Counted from the first letter of the stretch, positions 1 through 12,611 are shown. The stretch is 64,000 nt of DNA from Antiaris toxicaria (GCA_035233585.1 CP141153.1:39235825-39299824); one strand, 5' to 3'. Notes: generated by a model from the sequence alone, not told the origin. A program made the numbers and translations.

Positions 1-2746
1 TTTAGGTCAAATTTTGTGGTTTTAGTTCTCTTGTTTTAAGTTGATGTTAAGAGATATATTTTAGTGTTTGTTAGCACAAAACTCACCTTCATTCTTCTTG
101 GTTTCCAATGGTCACTTTGTCATCCAAGCCTAAGTTCAAAGCACAAAGAGGTAATAACCGAAAATCCTTGCTTTTTGTGGTTAGTGATTTTAAGTTTTGA
201 TCAAAGCCATTTATGTGTTTTTGTTTATGCACATTGGTTGTAATAATTTTATTTTGAGCCCTTAAGTTTTCATTTTTAAGTTTATGTGGTTGTGGTTATG
301 TTTACAAAATTTTACTTAAGGTTAAGTGCATGTGAGACGCATGAACATTTAATGATGTGGCTGGACATAAAACTGTCCTCAGAATAGGCCATGGATTTTT
401 GGCCATTTTGACCCATTTAAGTTCTAAATTTTGGATCTAGTAAAACATGATGTTTTAAGAAAATTTCGTTAAGATCATTTTTACATCAAATAGCCTTTGG
501 CCAAAAATGACACTAAGATAGGTTTTTCGAGTGTTTTTCACTTGGTGCCCAAACTGGGAACAAAACTGGGAACAACACCCGACCCCAGACAGCAGTTTTG
601 GATTCTATTAAAAACAGACCCTTAGAGTCCTAACCGGACTTCGGGCTCAACAGGAAAGTTGTAGATCTTGTCGAGGTCTTAAGAGCACTCATGAGTGTTT
701 TAAAAATTTGGTCATTTCGGGCCTTAAACTGAACTGTTTTCAAAGTAGTATAAAACTGGATGTTTTTGTAAAACTGGGCACACAGCCCATGAGTTTAATG
801 AGTTTAGGAGCCATTAGAGTTTGATATAGGCTCCGAGGTGAACACAAGACTTGTTCATCTCGTCGAGGATGAAAACTTTCGTGTTCGCTAAATTTGCAAA
901 CAAAGTCATTTCGACTTAGTTCCAAAATAGTCTTCAAAAAGTGGTTCAAAACCACCTTTAAAATGTAAGCATTAAAATGTTTTTTACATACCTCAAATAA
1001 TTATGTATTTTTAACACTTTAAATATATGAACATGATTTTTCATAAAAACATCCCCTACCTTCCAATGGGGTGATAAGGGAACGAGTTCCAAACACATAA
1101 TTTTTTCGAGAATTTTTATAAGTAAACCAAAACAATTTTTCTTAAACAAACAAGATAGTGTGGGTAGCTCGGTACGCTACTACACCAAACTAGTCTTAGT
1201 AGCCCTGTAGGCTACTATGCCAAGCAAGCCATAGTGGCTGGGAGGTCACTACACCAAAGAATAGTAGCCCAGAAGGCTACCACACCCAAATAGACAAAAT
1301 AACCCGACCGATTACTACACTAAGTTACACGTAATAACCCAGTAGATTACCTAGCTACCAACGCACGAGATGACCGGTCAGTTGATTGGTCAGCAACCAA
1401 TCAAGGGTCATGTTCTTAGCAACACTATAAGGAATGATGAGTAATCTGTCAAGAAGATAGTTAACCAAACGACAATAGGAGTTGAATACCAAATCCCCAG
1501 GGTAGGCCATTAGGGTGCCAAAGGAGCTCGGTGCCACGTAGAGATGCAAGTGATAGTCACTAATATTATTAATGACTTAGCAAAAGTGCTGATGAGATAT
1601 GCTGTTGATGACAGGTGATAACCTGTAAGCTGATAGAGGCATGAGAACGAGTATGAAATTGATTGCAATTAGGTAAGTACAACTCCGCCTACAGTATGAA
1701 TAAAATGATATTAAAATGATGTTTACTGTATGTTAAGTATTTCATGCCATGCACATGTTGATGCACAGCATATTTAAGAGCATATAGTTTCACAATCAAG
1801 TGGATTGGTGAAAGAACAAGTTAGAAGCCATAGTCTCTGCCACGTAGGATTTAGGACAGCTTAGAGAAGTACACAGCTAGAACAGATAAACAAGATGGTA
1901 TTTAATAGGCGTGTCATACCAACTTTTTCAGTTGAAAGGGTTTTCAGAGTTAAAGCAAGATAAAGCAAAAAGTTGAGCATCCGTTGATGGCTCTCCGGCT
2001 TTTTTTAGTAACCTCGAGTGTTACTGTTGGTCTGTGCACACATGGTACTAATACAAGGGCCCAGAGTAGACAAGAGAAAGAAAACAGTATTTCAAGCATA
2101 AACGAACATAACCGGATCATGCATTAATCACTGTAAACATTAGTTCTCAATGCTTCTAGTTTCATAAGATGCTTTTAGTATAAAATATACTATGTTCTGC
2201 ATGAAGTATGTGATGATGTGATACGTGGTGATATGATACATGATGTGCTATATGGTAATTGCAATGGTTGTATGATCATATGATTTTAAATATGTATTAT
2301 GTTTAAACATATTTTGCAGTAAACATGTTGTACTTACTGGGCGTAAAGGTCACAAAGTATGTTCATACTGTAGGTAAGCGTCCTACGGCTTAAATCATCT
2401 TTAGGCAATGATGGCAGCTGAGGTGGATGTGAGGGGAGGTTGTGGACACACCGCGAGTATTCTTTTGCATGAGTTTTAGTAAACAGAATTTGTAAATAGT
2501 AATGCTAAATAGTATATTTTGAATAGTGATGGTTAAAACAGTATTTTGGAACAGTAACCGTTAAGTAGTATTTTTGAATAGTAGCTAATAGCTGTACTGT
2601 ATGTAATTAGTAATGATGTACACAACAAAAAAAAATCCCTAAAAATTATGGTATCAGATTAAGTTTAAACTACAAGAAAGTATAAGTATCAGTTAAAGCA
2701 GAAAGTTTTTAGTGACGATCCGGGCCACTAAGGACACGTGTCGCCA
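1..2746 (+). repeat. Gypsy LTR fragment (G1-related family), plus orientation
   Basis: This stretch is the reverse-orientation relative of the G1 LTRs. Blocks around 180-320, 1040-1100 and 2650-2746 match the reverse complement of G1 LTR blocks near 5550-5650, 4900-4950 and 3180-3240. It is more diverged from G1 than the two G1 LTRs are from each other. The 5' part lies outside the window. It ends near 2746 in a degraded CA terminus and is not followed by a tRNA-iMet PBS, so it is a 3' LTR or solo LTR. It holds only short, unconvincing ORFs and no host gene. Confidence 0.8.
2370..2378 (+). promoter_or_regulatory. Splice-donor-like motif in U5 (GTAG|GTAAG)
   Basis: GTAGGTAAG lies about 370 bp before the LTR end and is preceded by the shared CTTACTGGGC block. 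The same arrangement occurs in every gypsy LTR family in the window. Use as a splice donor is inferred. Confidence 0.4.
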
Positions 2747-3174
2747 TAAGGTTAAAGGCTAAAAGTTAAAGATTAACCTTGAAGTAGGTTGGTAGGTCAC
2801 TCCCACTTCCTCCCACCGGTTTATATGCATTAGATACGTCCAGCAATGGGCCCATAAGTGAAAGTAAAAAGAAAAGAAACAAAATGAAGTGAATAAGGAA
2901 AGGAAAGAAATGAAGGAAATAGAACGGCAGGATAAGTTATGATCAATAGAACAATGAAAATGATTCTAGAAGAATAAGAAGCACGATGAGACTAACCCTA
3001 GTTACCATACACATAAGCTGATTTGCATGTATGTTTGTGCTTACTAAGCTTTAGCTCACTAATTTGTTTGTGGTGTAGGTGATAAAGGTAAGCAGCTGGC
3101 AAAATGAAAAAAAAATACCTGATGGACTGGCAGACAGATTCCCGAGATGTCATGGATAGGGAAGTGGATTCGCT
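2747..3174 (+). repeat. Older gypsy LTR fragment hosting G1 and the left LTR
   Basis: The block at 2785-2860 (GGTAGGTTGGT, then a region with TACGTCCA and GGGCCCA followed by a purine-rich run) matches the solo LTR at 34765-34860. The block at 3040-3100 matches the solo LTR's U5 near 35635-35690. This is therefore the distal part of an LTR of the same family as the solo LTR. The sequence resumes at 18177, right of G1. No gene is seen. Confidence 0.65.
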
Positions 3175-3179
3175 ATGTT
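3175..3179. repeat. Target site duplication of G1 (ATGTT), left copy
   Basis: ATGTT abuts the TG that opens the left LTR. The identical 5 bp follow the right LTR at 18172-18176. Confidence 0.92.
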
Positions 3180-3593
3180 TGTGACGTCTCGTGCCCTGAG
3201 TGGTCCGGATCATCACATAAAACTACTACTTGTACTGATACTTATACTTTCTTGCAAACCATTAATACTTAATTTAAAACTTATTAACTTACATACCATA
3301 ATTTTAGGGGATTTATTTTTTGATACATACATATTCACTATTCACGTACATATACCTTCGAAAATACAAAGTCTAAATTATAAGGACTTTAGCCTTACAT
3401 ACATACTTATAAAATTCTTTAACCAATTACTATTCAAAATATACTATTTATATATATATACTGTTTACTGTTCCAAAATATACTGTTACTCAAAAACTAT
3501 GCGGAAGATAATACTCGTGGTGGTATCTGTAACCTCGCCCTCACACCTGCCTCCACCGCTGTCATCGCCCATTAGGGTTTAAGCTATAGGACA

Positions 3594-3602
3594 CTTACCT
3601 AC
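3594..3602 (-). promoter_or_regulatory. Splice-donor-like motif in G1 3' LTR
   Basis: CTTACCTAC on the plus strand, i.e. GTAGGTAAG in element orientation, about 415 bp from the LTR end. It is the counterpart of 14126-14134. Confidence 0.4.
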
Positions 3603-6065
3603 AGTATGAACACACACCATGAGCTTTGTTATCCAGTAAGTATAATATGTTAACCGCAGAACATGTTTAAAACATAGGGCATACTTAAAACCATATAAGC
3701 ATGTCAGACATCAATATATACTACATATCACATAGCACATACTAGATCATCACATATCAGGTCATTGAATACAAAATTGCCTATACTATATGCATAACAT
3801 AACACATCGTGTACTAAATGCATCTTACTATAGCTAGAAGCATAGTGAACTATATCGTCAATAATACATGGTCCAATTATGCTCATTTTATGCTTCAGTA
3901 TTCTCTTTCTTTCTTTTGTCTACTGAGGGCCCGTGTGTCAGTACCATGTGTACGCAGACCATCGATAATGCCTGTGGCCAAAAGTCAAAGAGCCATCAAC
4001 GGATGCTTAACTTTGCTTTAACTTAAACTTAAAAGAAACCTCTTTAACTGAAAAGGCCTGTAAAGCACGCTTACTAAATTTCATTTGGTTACCTGTTCTA
4101 GTCATATGCTTCTCTAAACTGTCCCTAATCCTACGCGGTAGTGATATATGGCATCTAACTTATTCTTTCATCAATCTACTCAATTGTGAAACTATATGCT
4201 CTTATGTATGCTGTGCAACATCGTGTGCATGATGCATACTTAAAATACAGTGAAACCATCATTTAAATTCATTTTATTTATATTGTAGGCAGAGTTGTAC
4301 TTACCTAGTTTGCATGCAAACTTGTACTCTTGCCTCAGTCAACTTATAGAGTACTACATGTCAACAATAACATACACCATTAACACTTTTGCTAAGTCAC
4401 TAATACTGTTAGTGACTAAAGCGGATAAAATCGTTTGGTACTGATTGTTGTCAGTACTAACTCGCTCCTTTTTCAGAGTTTGACTCTCTAGGCATGTATA
4501 ATTAATTTATTGCCCCATAAATTAATTATAGTGTTCTTAGGTCACTTTTGCCGTTAGTGACTATTAATTACAACGTGGTATAGTACCGAGGTCTATCGGT
4601 ACCTTATTACTTTATTTGGGGATTTGGTGTCTAACTTCTGTCGTGTTTGATTAATTGTCTTCTTGACAGATTAATCATTGTTCCTCACAGTATCATTCAA
4701 ACACAGTCCTTGACTGGTTTTCGACCAGTCAACTGACCGGTTACCTCGCCTATTGTTGACTTAGGTAGTCTACCAGGTTATTATTGCTTGTTTGGTGTGG
4801 TAGCCTACCGGGCTACCCACACTATTTTAGTTATTTTTGAAAAATCATTTGGTTGCCTTATAAAATTCTTGGAAAAATTATGTGCTTTGAAATCGTCCCC
4901 TTATCACCTGGTTGGAAGGTGGGGGATGTTTTTATGAAAACCATTTTTATTTTTAAAGAGTTAAAATACATTTTGAGTGTTGCATTTTAAGGGTGGTTTA
5001 AAACTTGATTTGGCAAACATAAAATTTTTCATCCTTGATGAGATGAACATGTCTAAACCCGTGGCTATTGTGCCCAGTTTTATGTAAAAATTCTAGTTTT
5101 ACATCATTTTGAAAACGGCTCTGTTTGAGGCATGAAACGGCCAAATTTTCAAACACACATGAGTCATCCTAAAGGTTTTGACAAGATCTATAACTTTCGT
5201 GTTGAGCCTGAGATCTGGTTCGGACTCTAAGTGGTCCATTTTTAACAAAACCCGAGACTGTGCTTGGGCTCAGATTTTTAGTCCTTGTTTTGGACAATGA
5301 TTGAAAACCACTCGAAAAATCTATCTTAATATCGTTTTTGCAAAACCTATTTGATGCAAAAACGATCGTAACGAAATTTTCTTAAAACACCATGTTTTAC
5401 AAAATCCCAAATTCAGAACCTAAGGGGGTCAAAATGACCAAAACCCATGGCCTTTTTCTGGGGACAGATTGTGTCCAGCTACCTAAAAAAAACGTTTATG
5501 CTCACATGTGCACCCATTCATTAGTAAAAATGTAAACATAACCACACAACCATAAACTTAAAAATGGAAAGCTAAGGGCTCAAAATAAACTTATTACAAC
5601 CCATTTGCATAAATAAATACACATAAATTTTTTGATCAAAACTTAAAAATATCTAACCATACAAAGGGAGGGTTTTTCGGGTTTACATTCTGTGCTAAGA
5701 ATCAAGCCCACCAAAATAAAGGCTTGAGTAACTAAATGGATGCATGAACCAAGAGATTGGGGTCCATTTTATGCTAGCAAAACATTAAAAATTTTTCTTC
5801 TTAATATCAAACCAAAACATTAACTAAAAACCACAAAGGTTGGTTTTAAAAACTTACCCTTGATCACCTTGAAATGGCTTGGATTGAATCTCCTATCACC
5901 AGCTTGAAAGGGTTGGATTTTTGGTAAACTTTTTGCTAGGATTTTGGCTTGAAAATGGGGGTTTTGGCTGAAGGGAGTGGTTGGCTATAGCAAGAAGGAA
6001 AGAGAGAAAGAAAGTTATGTTTTTGGGAGCCAAACAAAAGAAATGGTATTACTAGGTCATCTGTG

Positions 6066-6074
6066 CCTTTTATA
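6066..6074 (-). promoter_or_regulatory. TATA box of G1 3' LTR
   Basis: TATAAAAGG in element orientation, about 1.53 kb into the LTR. It is conserved at 16631-16639 in the other LTR, which supports a core promoter. Confidence 0.6.
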
Positions 6075-7606
6075 AGAAATTCTAATCAAACTTGCTTAAG
6101 CTTAAACCTACTTAATTGTCCACATTTTTAGCCTAATCAAGAGACAAATTTGCCATCATTTTTCTGCCCTAGGGGCCATGGGTTGCACATGGAAGGAGGG
6201 GCCAAATTTAAAAAAATTTCTTTGACCATGTGATGGAAAACTTGGTTATTTTATTCAAAAGGTGTCGTAGCCTTTTTGATTATTTTAATCTCACTTTTGG
6301 GCTACTTGTTCAGCCAATTTCAGCTGCTTTTGTAGCTAGGATACATGATTTTTAAGGCCAAATTTTATCTGCATTTGGTTCTCTTTGCAGTCTAATTTTC
6401 TACTACAGTGTTCGGTCCTTTCTCGGTAGTGTTCTAATTTTCACTCGAATTGGATTTTCTGAATCTGATTTTTACATTGTCAATTCCTAGTCAGTTTATA
6501 CTGTCTAAGAGTCCATTCTATACCAATTTACTATTTATTTTCTATATTATGACTATATCTACACTGTGTTGTCCTTGTGCATGCAAAACGAGGTGTTCTA
6601 GTGTGAAATTTTCAACATGGTCTCTCTTGACTAATTTGAACATGTTGATTTCAAATTTATCAATTTTACATCCATCTGAGATCATCTGGACTAGTTTTCA
6701 GGATCTGTGTCCACCTCAAAAAATGTTTCAGGTGCCCGATTGGCTAATTTGGGCGTTCTGAGTCCAAATATATTAGTTTTGGGGTGAGAAAAGGTCGTCT
6801 TGACCCTCATCCCGATACAACGTATCTCTCAGACAAAATTTTACATTTTATGCTTAATTAACTAGATTGAGCCTGTTGACTACTAATATATTAGTTTTAT
6901 GTCAAATTAAGGCCATCTTGGCCATAAATCTGACACTACATTTCCACTATTCACTGTTTCTAGCTCAACTGACTAGTCCAAGTGTTCTTACTCCGATTTT
7001 GCTAGTCTATAGGTGAGAAGAGGTCATTCAGATCATTTTCTCGATACTGTACCCTTGCTAGGGTTATTTTTCACTATTATGCTCAGATGTTCAGTCCGAG
7101 CGTTCTGGTGATCTATTCGTTAGTCTTGTGTCAAGAAATGGTTGTCCGGAGCAGTTTCCTGATACTGCGTGTCTCATACACTCATACACATAATAGGGTG
7201 GACCGAGCTCACTGTCGGTCGCCCCTTTCACTACATAAATAGTACTTTAAATAGTACCGTACCTGTTTAACCTATTCAACTGGAAAATATACTGTATTCT
7301 TCAACTAAATTGCTCATTTTATAGTAATTAGGTTTCAGAAATCATGAGAGTCTTTTCAACGGCTCTCAGCTTAGTACACGGCCTTCTACACGGGCTCTTA
7401 CATGGGCGTGTACCAGTTGAGACTGCTTAACACAGCTGTGTCTTGGAAACATGTTCCTCTACCCGAGCGGTACACAGCCTCTTACATAGCCATGCACCTG
7501 ACCATGTTAATCAATATTACAATAAAAGGTATCAAATTAACCAAAATTCATTCCTTGATTTATCATTATATAGAATTTAAGTTACAGGAATGGGGCAGTT
7601 CTTATA

Positions 7607-7620
7607 ATCTGCCCCCCTTA
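7607..7620 (-). promoter_or_regulatory. G1 polypurine tract
   Basis: On the minus strand AAGGGGGGCAGAT immediately precedes the 3' LTR start. This is the expected position and composition for the plus-strand DNA primer. Confidence 0.85.
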
Positions 7621-7625
7621 CAAAA

Positions 7626-7641
7626 TTTTTGTCTTCGAAAA
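7626..7641 (-). other. Degraded hairpin between pol stop and PPT
   Basis: A decayed version of the TTTTCG-AGGA-CGAAAA inverted repeat that is perfect in G2 (24723-24738) and G3 (47078-47093). It lies directly after the pol stop codon. Confidence 0.6.
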
Positions 7642-9100
7642 TTAGAATAAATCCGAGAAGTCTTTTTTCATATCCTCTTCCTGTTCCCATGTAGCTTCTT
7701 CTATATTGTGGTTTTGCCATAACACTTTTATAAGCGGAATCACTTTATTCCTAAGGACTTTAATTTCCCTGGCTAAAATTCGCCCGGGTTTTTCTTCATA
7801 CGTCCGATCGATGTGGACTTTTATTGGTTCTTGGCTTAAGATGTGGGAGCTGTCCGGCACATACTTCTTTAACATTGAGATGTGGAAGACGTTATGCTCT
7901 GAAGCCAATTTGGGAGGAAGGGCAAACTTGTAAGCCACCTTCCTAACTTGCTCGATGATCTTGAAGGGTCATATGTATCTAGGACTAAGCTTCCCTTTTT
8001 TCCCAAAGTGTATCACCCCCTTCATGGGTGCCACTTTGAGAAAGACAAAGTCTCCTTCTTGAAACTCGAGGGGTTTGTGGCATTTGTCTACATAACTCTT
8101 CTGATGACTGTGTGCCGTTTCCAGCCTTTCTCTTATTAGCTTTACATCCGCTATAGTATCCTTGACAAAGTCCATACTAATAAGCTGTTTCTCTCCAGTC
8201 TCGTGCTAGTGGACCGGAGATCGGCATTTTCTTCCATATAGTATCTCATATGGAGCCATCCCAATTGAGGAATGGTAGCTATTATTGTACGAGAACTCTA
8301 TCAAAGGCAGCTTTTGATCCTAATTCCCCTTGAAGTCTAGGACATAAGCTCTCAGTATATCTTCTAACGTCTGAATGGTTCTCTCAGACTGGCCATCAGT
8401 CTGAGGATGGAAAGCTTTCCTAAACTTCAATTTAGTTCCCAATGAAGCCTGGATGCTTTACCAAAACCTTGAAGTGAAGTGTCCATCGTGATCTGAAATG
8501 ATTGATTTTGGTACTCCATGCAACCTTACTATTTGAGCCACTTACATTTCTGCCAGCCTTTCTACGGAATAGCTCAGTTTAATGGTTAAAAATCGAGCTG
8601 ATTTCATCAGTCGGTCTATAATTATCCAGATTGCATCGTTTTCCTTGATGTTTTGGGCAATTCGACTATGAAATCCAATGTAATCTGTACCCATTTGTAC
8701 TCGAACAGCTCGATTTTCTGTAGTTCTCCTCCTAGTCGCTGATGCTCTATTTAAATTTTCTAGCATGTGAGGCATCTAGTAATGAACTCGGTGACGTCGT
8801 TCTTCATCTTAGGCCACCAAAAACTCTCTTTCAAGTCCTTTTACATCTTATTTGCCCCTGGATATACAGAGTATGGCATGTCGTGGGCTTCCAAAAGGAT
8901 CTTTTTCCTGAGTTCTTCATCCTTTGGAACACATACTCTATCTCTGAAATAGAGTATGCCATCCTTAGAGACTTGAAATTCTGAACTCTGGTCCTTCGTT
9001 ACCTCCTTTTTGAGCTTGTTCAGGGACAAATCAAGGTCCTAGCCGGCCTTAATCTCTTCTAGGAACGTTGATTGGCGGGTCATTTTAGACAACCTCCCTA
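7642..9100 (-). pseudogene. G1 integrase with chromodomain-like C-terminus, broken
   Basis: Integrase inserts the cDNA into the genome. Reading leftwards, 9029-8841 is the N-terminal zinc-binding part (with EAHDMPYSVYPG), 8775-8542 the start of the catalytic core (with WIIIDRLMKSARF), and 8175-7642 the C-terminal part. The last 98 codons (7938-7642) carry the HISMLKKYVPD and VLRNKVIPLIKVLW motifs and end WEQEEDMKKDFSDLF, the chromodomain-related tail typical of Tekay/Del elements. The pieces lie in different frames with intervening stops, so no protein is made. The second half of the core is not open in any long frame. Confidence 0.88.
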
Positions 9101-9297
9101 CTAAAATCTCTATGTTACTGTTATGTAGCTCCTTTTGAAGTGCTTTCGGCAAGGCATAGATAGCCATAAGCGTTGAAGAGTGCTTTCTGCTTAGCGCATC
9201 GGCCACCTTGTTGGCCTTTCCTAGGTGGCATAGGATTTCACAATCATAATCCTTAACCAGTTCCAGTCATCTTCGTTGCCTCATGTTTGAGCTCCTT

Positions 9298-9594
9298 CTA
9301 CGTGAAGATGTACTTAAGGCTCTGTTGGTCTATATAGATCTCGTACTTAATGCCATATAAGTAATGCCTCCAGATCTTAAGTGTAAAAACAGCCGTTGCT
9401 AGCTCCAGGTCATGTGTGAGGTAATTCCTTTCGTAGTTCTTGAGTTGTCGTGAAGCATACACGACCACTCTACAGTTTTGCATTAGTAGGGCTCCTAGTC
9501 CAGTTTTGGATGCGTCACTATAGATTACAAAATTTCCCTCTCCAGCATCTAGGATGGTCAGAATCGGAGCACTTGTGAGTCTTTGTTTTAGCTC
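9298..9594 (-). pseudogene. G1 RNase H domain, broken
   Basis: The frame 9483-9298 includes VVVYASRQLKNYERNY, THDLELATAVF and IWRHYLYG, hallmarks of the Ty3 RNase H, which degrades the RNA strand during reverse transcription. It shares the frame of the RT segment to its right but is separated from it by stops. DHQSLKY appears as DQQSLKY. Non-functional. Confidence 0.88.
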
Positions 9595-10640
9595 TTAGAA
9601 GCTCTTTTCGCACTTGTCAGTCCACTCATACTTCTTCTTTTTCTTGGTGAGTACTGTTAGTGGTGCGGCTAACTTTGAAAAGCCTTCAACAAAGCGTCGG
9701 TAATATCCTACTAGTCCGAGGAAACTATAGATTTCTATCACGTTCCTTAGAGTCAGCCACTTGTTAACTACTTCAACCTTTGCCAGGTCTATTGACACTC
9801 CTTCCCTGGAGACCACGTGACCAAAGAAGTGGACCTACTCCAGCCAAAATTCGCACTTGAAAATTTTGGTATACAGTTGATGCTCCTTTAGCTTAAGTAG
9901 GACGGCCCTCAGATGCTCCTCGTGCTCCTCCTTTTTATTGGAATATATAAGTATGTCATCGATAAACACAATGGCAAACTTGTTTAAGAATTCCTTGAAG
10001 ACATGGTTCATTAAGTCCATGAAGGCTGCAGGGGCATTCGTCAGTCCAAACAACATAACGAGGAACTCGTAATGTCCATATCATGTTCGGAAGGCTGTAT
10101 TGGGTATGTCTGCATCCCGAATTTGTAGCTGGTGGTATCCAGAACGTAGGTCTATCTTTAAGAATACTGCAGCACCTCAGAGCTGGTCGAAAAGATCATC
10201 GATCCATGGCAACGAATATTTGTTCTTTATCGTGATCTTGTTTAGCTCCTAATAATCTATACACATTCTCAGCGTTCCGTCCTTTTTCTTTATGAACAAG
10301 ACAGGTACTCCCCACGGTGAGCAACTTTGTTGGATGAAGCCTTTGTCCATCAAATCCTTCAATTGAGTCTAAAGTTCCTTTAGCTCTGCCGGGACCATTC
10401 GATACGGGACCTTGATATGGGGGCTGATCTTGGCAGGAACTCGATCTCGAATGATATTTCTCTCTCTGGCGGAAGCCCTGGGAGATCCTCTGGAAATACT
10501 TCTACGAATTCCTTAACAACTGGCACACTACCAGGTCTTGTCTCCACTTCTAGGGTCATGTCCACTGTGTGTGTGAGGAAACCGGTGCATCCGCTAGATA
10601 GCAGCTTGTGAGCCTTCATAGCTGATATCATCATCTTGGG
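9595..10640 (-). pseudogene. G1 reverse transcriptase, broken
   Basis: RT copies the element RNA. The segment 10634-10380 has the entry region (VFPEDLPGLPPEREISF). The segment 10056-9835 has FGLTNAPAAFMDLMN and the catalytic box FIDDILIYS. The segment 9816-9595 has FLGLVGYYRRFVEGFSKLA and the thumb/connection. The catalytic FIDD is intact, but the segments lie in two frames with nonsense codons between them. The region 10057-10380 still shows RT blocks (SGYHQ-like and KKDGT-like) in broken frames. Pol order and motifs are standard Ty3/gypsy. Confidence 0.92.
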
Positions 10641-10703
10641 TTACTTCGGCGATAAGCCCTTATAGATAAACTTCTCGTGCCCAATCAGTTCGAAGGTAAC
10701 CTC

Positions 10704-11100
10704 TCATCTTTGACAGTTTATAATGGTGTTATAGTTGGCGAGGAAGTCCATCCCCATGATTACGTCGTAGTCGCACATATCGATGATGATTAGGTGCACG
10801 CTCAGCTCATGTCCACTGATAACTACTTGCACGTGATGTATCCAATAGCCAGACAATAAAACTTCCCCGAAGGGAAGGGCAGTTCGAAAAGTTTGTTTCA
10901 TCTTATCTACATTCTGGCCTATCTCCCTAGCAAACTTCGATGATGCAAAAGATTGTGTAGCTCTAGAATCAAACAATACTAGTGCAGTGGAGTTGGCGAT
11001 AAAAAGCTGACATGTCACCACTGTCGAGGTGCCAGCTTCTGTATCCTCTCCAGTGAAAGCGTAGATCCTTCCCTACGTCTCTAGAGCCTCTAATCTACCC
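10704..11100 (-). pseudogene. G1 aspartic protease, active-site neighbour altered
   Basis: The frame 11021-10704 reads through a retropepsin fold. FDSRATQSF stands where FDSGATxSF is expected, so the glycine after the catalytic Asp-Ser is Arg. Flap-like and IIIDMCDYDVIMGMDFL strands follow. The protease would release Gag and Pol proteins. The glycine of the DSG/DTG triad is near invariant, so this copy is probably inactive even apart from the neighbouring frameshifts. Confidence 0.88.
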
Positions 11101-11129
11101 TATGTGATCGATGGACCATCAATCCTGGT

Positions 11130-12135
11130 CTCGGTAGCATGCAGTTAGCTGTTAGTGGCACGGGCTTGCCCTGTTGATTTTATGGGTTGGAGTGGCACTG
11201 CTTGGCGTAGTGGCCTTCTTTGTCACAGATGTAGTAGCCACTAGTTCCTTAGCGACATTCTCTCGGATGGTTCTTCCCACACTTTGGATAAGGCGGGTGT
11301 TGGCTACCATTTCCCCCCCCCCCCCCCAATTATTCTTTTTCTAGGGGAAATTCTTCTGCTACCCTTAATTGCTTGGATTCCCTTTCCTCTTGTTATTGGG
11401 ATGGGACTGTCTATCATTCTGGTTGTTCCTCGTGTTCTGACCCTTATGTTGTGGCTCGGGGTTCTGTCCTTCCTTAGTCGGCCTGGCTTGTGTCTTCTCC
11501 TCTCTCTTGGCCTTAAAATTTTGAGCCTTTCTTTCCCTGTCCTGGGCCAGCCAATACTCTGCTTGGAGGGCCTCGTTGTTAAAGTACATCTCTTTGAATT
11601 CATCGACGAAGTCTACCCAGTTCATTTCATTGACGCTTCTTCTAATGGCCACGGTCTTCCAACATTACCATGCCCCTTTGCATAGGGCAATGGATGCACA
11701 TAATACTTTCTCCCTCTCTGTCAGTCCTAAAAGATCTAGAATAACCTGGATATCGATCAGCCAGTCATCGACTTCGATGGGATTTATGGTTCCTTCGAAT
11801 TCTGGCACTTTCAAGTGCCGAAATCGCTCATAGAGGTCACCTTCTCTATGGGCTGACACAAGAACATTGACTACTGCGGGAGTAGCCACAGTCGATGGTG
11901 CTGCCATTGTCTAGACTGGTAGGGCCGCTTGCTCTCTGGGAGTATCAGGGGCTACTGGAGCTACTTGGGTTGGCACCTCTACTGGTTGTGGTACTTGAGG
12001 TCACTAGTTCAGTTGCTCTCTGAGCTGAGCAAGTTCTTGTTATTGATTTAACATCATCTCTTGCATGGCTGCGAGCCATGTCATTAGCTCATCTTCTCGA
12101 GTAGCTTGATTAATCTGAGCTCTTGTTCTCACCAT
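11130..12135 (-). pseudogene. G1 gag (ordinary, gag2), broken
   Basis: The capsid/nucleocapsid gene. It starts with MVRTRAQINQ at 12135, a usual Tekay gag start. A Gln/Pro-rich linker follows, then the Retrotrans_gag domain (LYERFRHLKVPEFEG, then VDDWLIDIQ) at 11830-11740, a basic region at 11365-11500, and nucleocapsid knuckle remnants near 11170-11270 (KCGKNHPREC, then CDKEGHYAKQC with the first Cys lost). Segments from 12135 to 11365 are in one frame, broken by stops near 12040, 12003 and 11665. The knuckle lies past a 15-bp homopolymer (11313-11327), where the frame changes. Nonfunctional. Confidence 0.88.
11313..11327 (-). repeat. 15-bp C/G homopolymer inside G1 gag
   Basis: An uninterrupted run of 15 C on the plus strand (poly-G in the coding sense) marks the place where the gag frame is lost. 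It may be slippage in vivo or a sequencing artefact. Confidence 0.9.
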
Positions 12136-12611
12136 GATTGCCTATGTAACCCTATCACACAATGAGAAAGAAGATTATGAGTCTTTTAAATTATGTATTT
12201 GGGACTCGTATCACATATTATCTTCTTACTTAACAATTTCACTTAACATCATAGATATAAGTATGCGAATTATATCTGTCTTTTTCTCATACGGTGATGT
12301 TTAATACAATTACCGCATTGTATTAGAACATCATCTGAGTACCAGGATCCGTCCTGTACTTTTTGTTACACTACTATCATATGTGGAAACTCATCAACTT
12401 TAAGCCCTCTAGGCAAAACTATACTGCTTTTCATAATATATTTCACAAAATATATATATTCAAAAATATGTACAAACTTTTAGTTCGACGGGAGTGACAC
12501 ACACTTCCCAATATACGATCCCACAAGTATATTTAGCTAAGTCTGGCGGGGAAAGCTACTATTCCCCTCTATATATTTACATAACAAAAATTCCCGTGAA
12601 AAGGGTTACTA
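12136..12611 (-). other. G1 spacer between ORF-A and gag, with acceptor-like site
   Basis: An AT-rich, ORF-free stretch. Just before the gag start it holds a pyrimidine-rich run (TCTTCTTTCTCATT, minus strand, about 12160-12174) followed by two AGs at 12152-12153 and 12142-12143. This resembles a plant 3' splice site 7 and 17 nt upstream of the ATG. Splicing is inferred. Confidence 0.4.

Larger units (their letters stand above)
3180..7606 (-). repeat. G1 3' LTR
   Basis: Starts TGTGACGTCT on the plus strand and ends CTTATA. The minus-strand start should be TG and is TA here, a point change relative to the right LTR. It aligns throughout with 13745-18171, with scattered substitutions and small compensating indels. 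Besides promoter-like and U5 motifs it holds no gene; the ORFs within it are short and not conserved between the two copies. Confidence 0.93.

Noticed and set aside
3175..3582. 135-codon plus-strand ORF at the left end of G1
   Set aside because: It begins in the target duplication and runs antisense through the LTR; the right LTR does not keep it.
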